A stretch of DNA of 6,896 nt from positions 1-6,896 of the forward strand of contig JAEZIA010000358.1 in the NCBI GenBank assembly GCA_023416315.1, written 5' to 3'. Shown piece by piece: positions 4,083 to 6,896 of the stretch. Source of the DNA: Actinomycetes bacterium. Its GTDB lineage: Bacteria; Actinomycetota; Actinomycetes; Mycobacteriales; Mycobacteriaceae. The stretch's first letter is position 1; each line of letters begins with the position of its first letter. The position numbers were made by a program, and so were the translations under genes. The notes below the pieces were generated by a model. The model made no database searches. It was not told the DNA's origin and saw nothing but the letters and a program-made list of their open reading frames with translations.

Positions 4083-6098
4083 CTAGAAGCGGCCGCCGCC
4101 GCCGAACATCCCACCGCCGTCGCCGCCCGACGAGCCGCCGAAGGTGCCCGACGACCACCCGCCGCCACCGAAGCCGCCACCGAAGCCGCCGCGCATGCCG
4201 CCGGACAGGATGTTGCCGAGGATGATCCCGCCGATCACCGCACCCATGTTCGACGAACCGCCAACGCCGCCATAGTGATTCATGTAGGTGCGTTGCGCGG
4301 CCTGGACGTCGTTGTTGGCGAGTTGCTGGGCCTGGGCGGCCAGCATCGACGCGCCGTTGGCGTGGGCGATCGCCTCGGTGATGTTGGTCTTGCGCTTGGC
4401 CTGCGCGGCCTGCAGCTGGCGCACCGCCTCGTTGAGGCGGGTCCGCGCTTCGGGTCCGACGCTGCCGCGACGGGTGTCGACGTAGTCCGACACCGAACGC
4501 ACCCGCGACTGCGCGGTGAACAGCGCCTGGTCGTAGGACCGGCCCAACCGTTCGGCGGTCTCGCGTTCCTCGGCGACGTTCGCCAGTAACCGGTCCAGAT
4601 CGGCGTCGGCCTGCGTCAGCTGGGTGAACGCGCCCAGCGGGTCGGCCGCCCCGTTGGCCTGCGCGGCGGCGACCGCCGCGACCGCGGCGTCGCGGGCAGC
4701 AGTCAGCTCGGCAGTGTCGGACAGTCCACCCTGGCTCAACTGGGCCACCGCCTGGTTGATGCCCTGCTGGGTGTCGGCGATCACCGCGGGCAGGCTCGCG
4801 ACCGCGCGTCGGATGTCGCTGGCCGCGCTGTCCACCGCGTCGAGCATCGAACTCGCTTGTTGCAGAGCGGCTTCCGCGCCGCGTACGCAGTCGACCAGTT
4901 CGCTTTGCTCTCCTGCGATGGGCCTGGCCACCAGTTCGCGGGCACGACCGATCGAGTGGTCGGCGAACTCGAGGCGCTCCTTGGCGGCGTTGACGTTGCG
5001 GGCCACCGAGGCCAGCGCCGACTCGGCGAACTCGGTGTGCAGCTGGGTGAGCGTCTGCTGGGCGGGGTCGATGCGGGCGCTGACGTCGACCAGCTTCTGG
5101 GTCAGCGTGTTGAGCCGATCGGGGGCATTGATGACCAGGTCCCGCAGCTGATGAAACGCCTCGTTCTGGGCTTCCAGCTCGCGGTTCGCGCGGGCGGCGG
5201 CCACCACCACCCGGGTCAAGAGGTCGCGGCGCTGGGCCGGCGTTTCGGGCACCGCGTCGTCGAGTTGCTGACGCACGTTGAACGCCTGCTGCAGGGTGGC
5301 CTTGGCGTTCTCGACGGCCCGGCTGAACGGTTCGGTCTCCTGCTCGCCGAATTCCTCGATGGCCAAGGTCAATTCGTTGGAGCTGGTGCGCATGGCGTTG
5401 TCGACGTCGACGACGAGCGAGCGGGACAGCTCGTCGAGGGCATCCAGCGGCACCGCCGCCAGCGCATTGGGGTCGGTCGGGTCCACCCGCTTGGCGGCGG
5501 CCACCTCGGCCTCATGCCGTTTGCGTCGCCGGCGGCGGCTCCACAGCAGCAGCGCCGCGATCGCCAACCCGAGCATCGCGATGATGATCACCAGCGGCAG
5601 CAGTGAGACACCGCCGGAGTTGCCGGCGCTGAGGCCGTCCAGCCCGGTGGCGGCCGCGATCGCCGCGCCCGCCCAGTCACCGTTGTGCAAGGCCGGCTCG
5701 ACCTTCTGGGTCCGCAGCTCGTCGACCTGGGCCGAGCTCGCCCCGCCGGCCGCGGCGGACGGCACCAGGAAGGCGTACGCGCGCTGGCCGGTGGCGACCG
5801 CCAGAATCGCGTCCTGGTCGCCCAGATCGCTGGTGAGTCGGGTCGCCTCGGTCCAGGAGACCGCCGTCTTGGGGGCGAAGGAGTCGACGAAGACCACCCA
5901 CAGCCGGACGTGGCGGTCCCGGTAGAGCGTGTCGACCGCGTGCTGGACGTCACCCAGCTGGCGGTCGTTGAGGACCCCGGCATTGTCGGTGACATAGTCG
6001 GGCAGCCGGAACGGCGGCTCAGCGGTGGCGACGGGGGCCACCAGAGTGACGGCGGTCAGGATCGCCGCGAGCAGGCTGAGCACACGAACGAGGCGCAT
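4083..6098 (-). CDS. TPM-domain membrane protein with long helical region and Gly-rich tail (Rv2345-like)
   Basis: This 671-residue envelope protein has no established function that I know. From the N-terminus: a signal peptide (1-26; hydrophobic core LSLLAAILTAVTLVAPV, likely cut after ATA); a TPM domain (about 30-155; DYVTDNAGVLN at 34-44 is the usual opening); a membrane span (about 164-186) followed at once by RSRRRRRKRH-like basic residues, placing the rest in the cytoplasm; about 430 residues of Ala/Gln/Glu-rich helical, probably coiled-coil sequence (200-605); and a Gly-rich tail (632-671) ending GGGGRF. It matches Rv2345 of M. tuberculosis in layout and in position next to dgt. ATG 6098 was chosen because the signal peptide begins there; an in-frame ATG at 6164 would add 22 unlikely residues overlapping dgt. 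TPM domains in other proteins act in photosystem repair or are of unknown role, so no function is assigned. Confidence 0.9.
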   Translation of the reverse strand: MRLVRVLSLLAAILTAVTLVAPVATAEPPFRLPDYVTDNAGVLNDRQLGDVQHAVDTLYRDRHVRLWVVFVDSFAPKTAVSWTEATRLTSDLGDQDAILAVATGQRAYAFLVPSAAAGGASSAQVDELRTQKVEPALHNGDWAGAAIAAATGLDGLSAGNSGGVSLLPLVIIIAMLGLAIAALLLWSRRRRRKRHEAEVAAAKRVDPTDPNALAAVPLDALDELSRSLVVDVDNAMRTSSNELTLAIEEFGEQETEPFSRAVENAKATLQQAFNVRQQLDDAVPETPAQRRDLLTRVVVAAARANRELEAQNEAFHQLRDLVINAPDRLNTLTQKLVDVSARIDPAQQTLTQLHTEFAESALASVARNVNAAKERLEFADHSIGRARELVARPIAGEQSELVDCVRGAEAALQQASSMLDAVDSAASDIRRAVASLPAVIADTQQGINQAVAQLSQGGLSDTAELTAARDAAVAAVAAAQANGAADPLGAFTQLTQADADLDRLLANVAEERETAERLGRSYDQALFTAQSRVRSVSDYVDTRRGSVGPEARTRLNEAVRQLQAAQAKRKTNITEAIAHANGASMLAAQAQQLANNDVQAAQRTYMNHYGGVGGSSNMGAVIGGIILGNILSGGMRGGFGGGFGGGGWSSGTFGGSSGGDGGGMFGGGGRF

Positions 6099-6106
6099 GA
6101 CCGTCA

Positions 6107-6112
6107 AATGTA
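6107..6112 (-). promoter_or_regulatory. Possible -10 element for the TPM-domain gene
   Basis: On the minus strand this reads TACATT, matching TANNNT. It ends 8 bases before the ATG at 6098, so transcription would begin at or within a base or two of the start codon. That would be a leaderless mRNA, a common form in mycobacteria. No Shine-Dalgarno sequence is visible, which fits. Confidence 0.4.
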
Positions 6113-6142
6113 GTAGGGCCGGTGCTGGCAGACTGTGCGTCG

Positions 6143-6896
6143 GTGACGACGCAACCCAACACATCCACCTATGACGACTTCGACCGGCAGCGGCTGGTAC
6201 CGGAGTCGCCGAAGAGTGCTGCGTTGCCCGGCACCGATACCGAGCACCGCACCGATTTCGCCCGGGACCGGGCTCGGGTGCTGCACTGTGCGGCGCTGCG
6301 CCGGCTCGCCGACAAAACCCAGGTGGTCGGGCCCCGGCAAGGCGACACTCCGCGAACCCGGCTGACCCATTCGCTGGAGGTGGCCCAGATCGGCCGCGGG
6401 ATGGCCGTCGGTCTGGGTTGCGACCCAGACCTGGTGGATCTGGCCGGACTCGCGCACGACATCGGCCACCCGCCCTACGGACACAACGGGGAGCGTGCGC
6501 TCAACGAGATTGCCGCGCCGTTCGGCGGCTTCGAGGGCAACGCGCAGAACCTGCGCATCCTGACTCGGCTGGAACCCAAAATCCTTGATCCCGAGGGCCG
6601 TTCGGCCGGACTGAACCTGACCCGGGCGGCGCTGGACGCCGTCACCAAGTATCCGTGGACGCGGGCGGAGAACCCACGCAAGTTCGGGTTCTACGACGAC
6701 GACCTGCCCGCCGCGCAGTGGCTGCGCGACGGCGCCCCGGCGGGCCGGCCGTGCCTGGAGGCCCAGGTTATGGACTGGGCCGACGATGTCGCCTACTCCG
6801 TGCACGACGTCGAGGACGGGGTGATCTCCGGCCGCATCGACCTGCGGGTGTTGGCCGATCCGGACGGCGCCGACACGCTGGCCCGGCTCGGCGCCG
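6143..6896 (+). CDS. dgt: Deoxyguanosinetriphosphate triphosphohydrolase-like HD protein, 5' part (3' end outside window)
   Basis: This is an HD-domain dNTP triphosphohydrolase, which hydrolyses dNTPs to nucleoside and tripolyphosphate and so limits the dNTP pool. The visible 251 codons cover the N-terminal catalytic half (M. tuberculosis Dgt is about 430 aa). Metal ligands of the HD superfamily can be seen: H76 in RLTHSLEVAQIGR, H105-D106 in LAHDIGHPPYGHNGE, and D214 in MDWADDVAYSVHD. The early segments DDFDRQR and DFARDRARVLHCAALRRLADKTQ are typical of the Dgt family. The frame stays open to the window edge. GTG 6143 is the best start by similarity; GTG 6122 is in frame and would add seven residues. 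Neither has a clear ribosome site, so a leaderless mRNA is possible. It is divergent from the TPM gene. In M. tuberculosis dnaG follows dgt, but that position is outside this window. Confidence 0.93.
   Translation, partial: MTTQPNTSTYDDFDRQRLVPESPKSAALPGTDTEHRTDFARDRARVLHCAALRRLADKTQVVGPRQGDTPRTRLTHSLEVAQIGRGMAVGLGCDPDLVDLAGLAHDIGHPPYGHNGERALNEIAAPFGGFEGNAQNLRILTRLEPKILDPEGRSAGLNLTRAALDAVTKYPWTRAENPRKFGFYDDDLPAAQWLRDGAPAGRPCLEAQVMDWADDVAYSVHDVEDGVISGRIDLRVLADPDGADTLARLGA

Noticed and set aside
4100..4204. GCCGCC-type tandem repeats, considered as a DNA repeat array
   Set aside because: They are the codons of the Gly-rich C-terminal tail of the TPM protein and are explained by the protein sequence.
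4857..5606. A 249-codon plus-strand open frame opposite the TPM-domain gene, and others in the same area
   Set aside because: It is a shadow of the Ala/Gln-rich coding strand, with no recognisable domain, and it lies wholly within the well-supported minus-strand gene.
6104..6805. A 233-codon minus-strand open frame opposite dgt
   Set aside because: The plus strand encodes Dgt with all HD metal ligands in place. The antisense product shows no family features and overlaps the divergent promoter.
1..6896. CRISPR arrays, tRNA or rRNA genes, insertion sequences, phage or defence genes
   Set aside because: None is visible. Nearly all bases belong to recognised conserved genes, and there are no spaced direct repeats, transposase motifs or tRNA-like folds in the short gaps.

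Overview
The window is high-GC, densely packed housekeeping DNA from an actinobacterium, almost certainly a Mycobacterium or Mycolicibacterium. The predicted proteins match from memory, nearly residue for residue over long stretches, the M. tuberculosis set RecO, UppS, Rv2360c, Zur/FurB, SmtB, GlyS, Rv2345 and Dgt, in the same relative order. The direct join of glyS to the Rv2345 homologue, without the esx/PPE/plc genes found there in M. tuberculosis, fits a species outside the tuberculosis complex, probably an environmental or rapidly growing one. No database search was possible.

Layout: (1) 1-1681, plus strand: the 3' end of recO (DNA repair), uppS (long-chain Z-prenyl diphosphate synthase, the lipid carrier for cell-wall synthesis) and a small Rv2360c-like gene, overlapping or 2 bases apart, so one operon. 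(2) 1682-1759: a strong hairpin between convergent genes. (3) 2484-1760, minus strand: smtB-zur, a zinc-sensing regulator pair with a GTGA stop/start overlap. (4) 2485-2625: the divergent smtB/glyS control region, with a 15-base palindrome and repeated TTCCA half-sites. (5) 2626-4008, plus strand: glyS, glycyl-tRNA synthetase, with an inserted four-cysteine zinc-ribbon-like element. (6) 4009-4082: a convergent intergenic region with a nested palindrome. (7) 6098-4083, minus strand: a TPM-domain membrane protein with a long helical region and a Gly-rich tail. (8) 6099-6142: a 44-base divergent gap. (9) 6143-6896, plus strand: the 5' part of dgt (HD-domain dNTP triphosphohydrolase), cut by the window end.

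The genes cover basic functions: envelope lipid carrier, recombination repair, translation, zinc homeostasis and dNTP pool control. The tightest functional unit is smtB-zur: in M. tuberculosis SmtB represses this operon when zinc is low and is released by zinc, so Zur is made when zinc is plentiful. I found no mobile element, CRISPR array, RNA gene or clearly new system. The points most worth following up are the smtB/glyS operator region, the Cys4 ribbon in GlyRS beside the zinc regulators, the nested palindrome after glyS, and the unusual TPM/coiled-coil protein.
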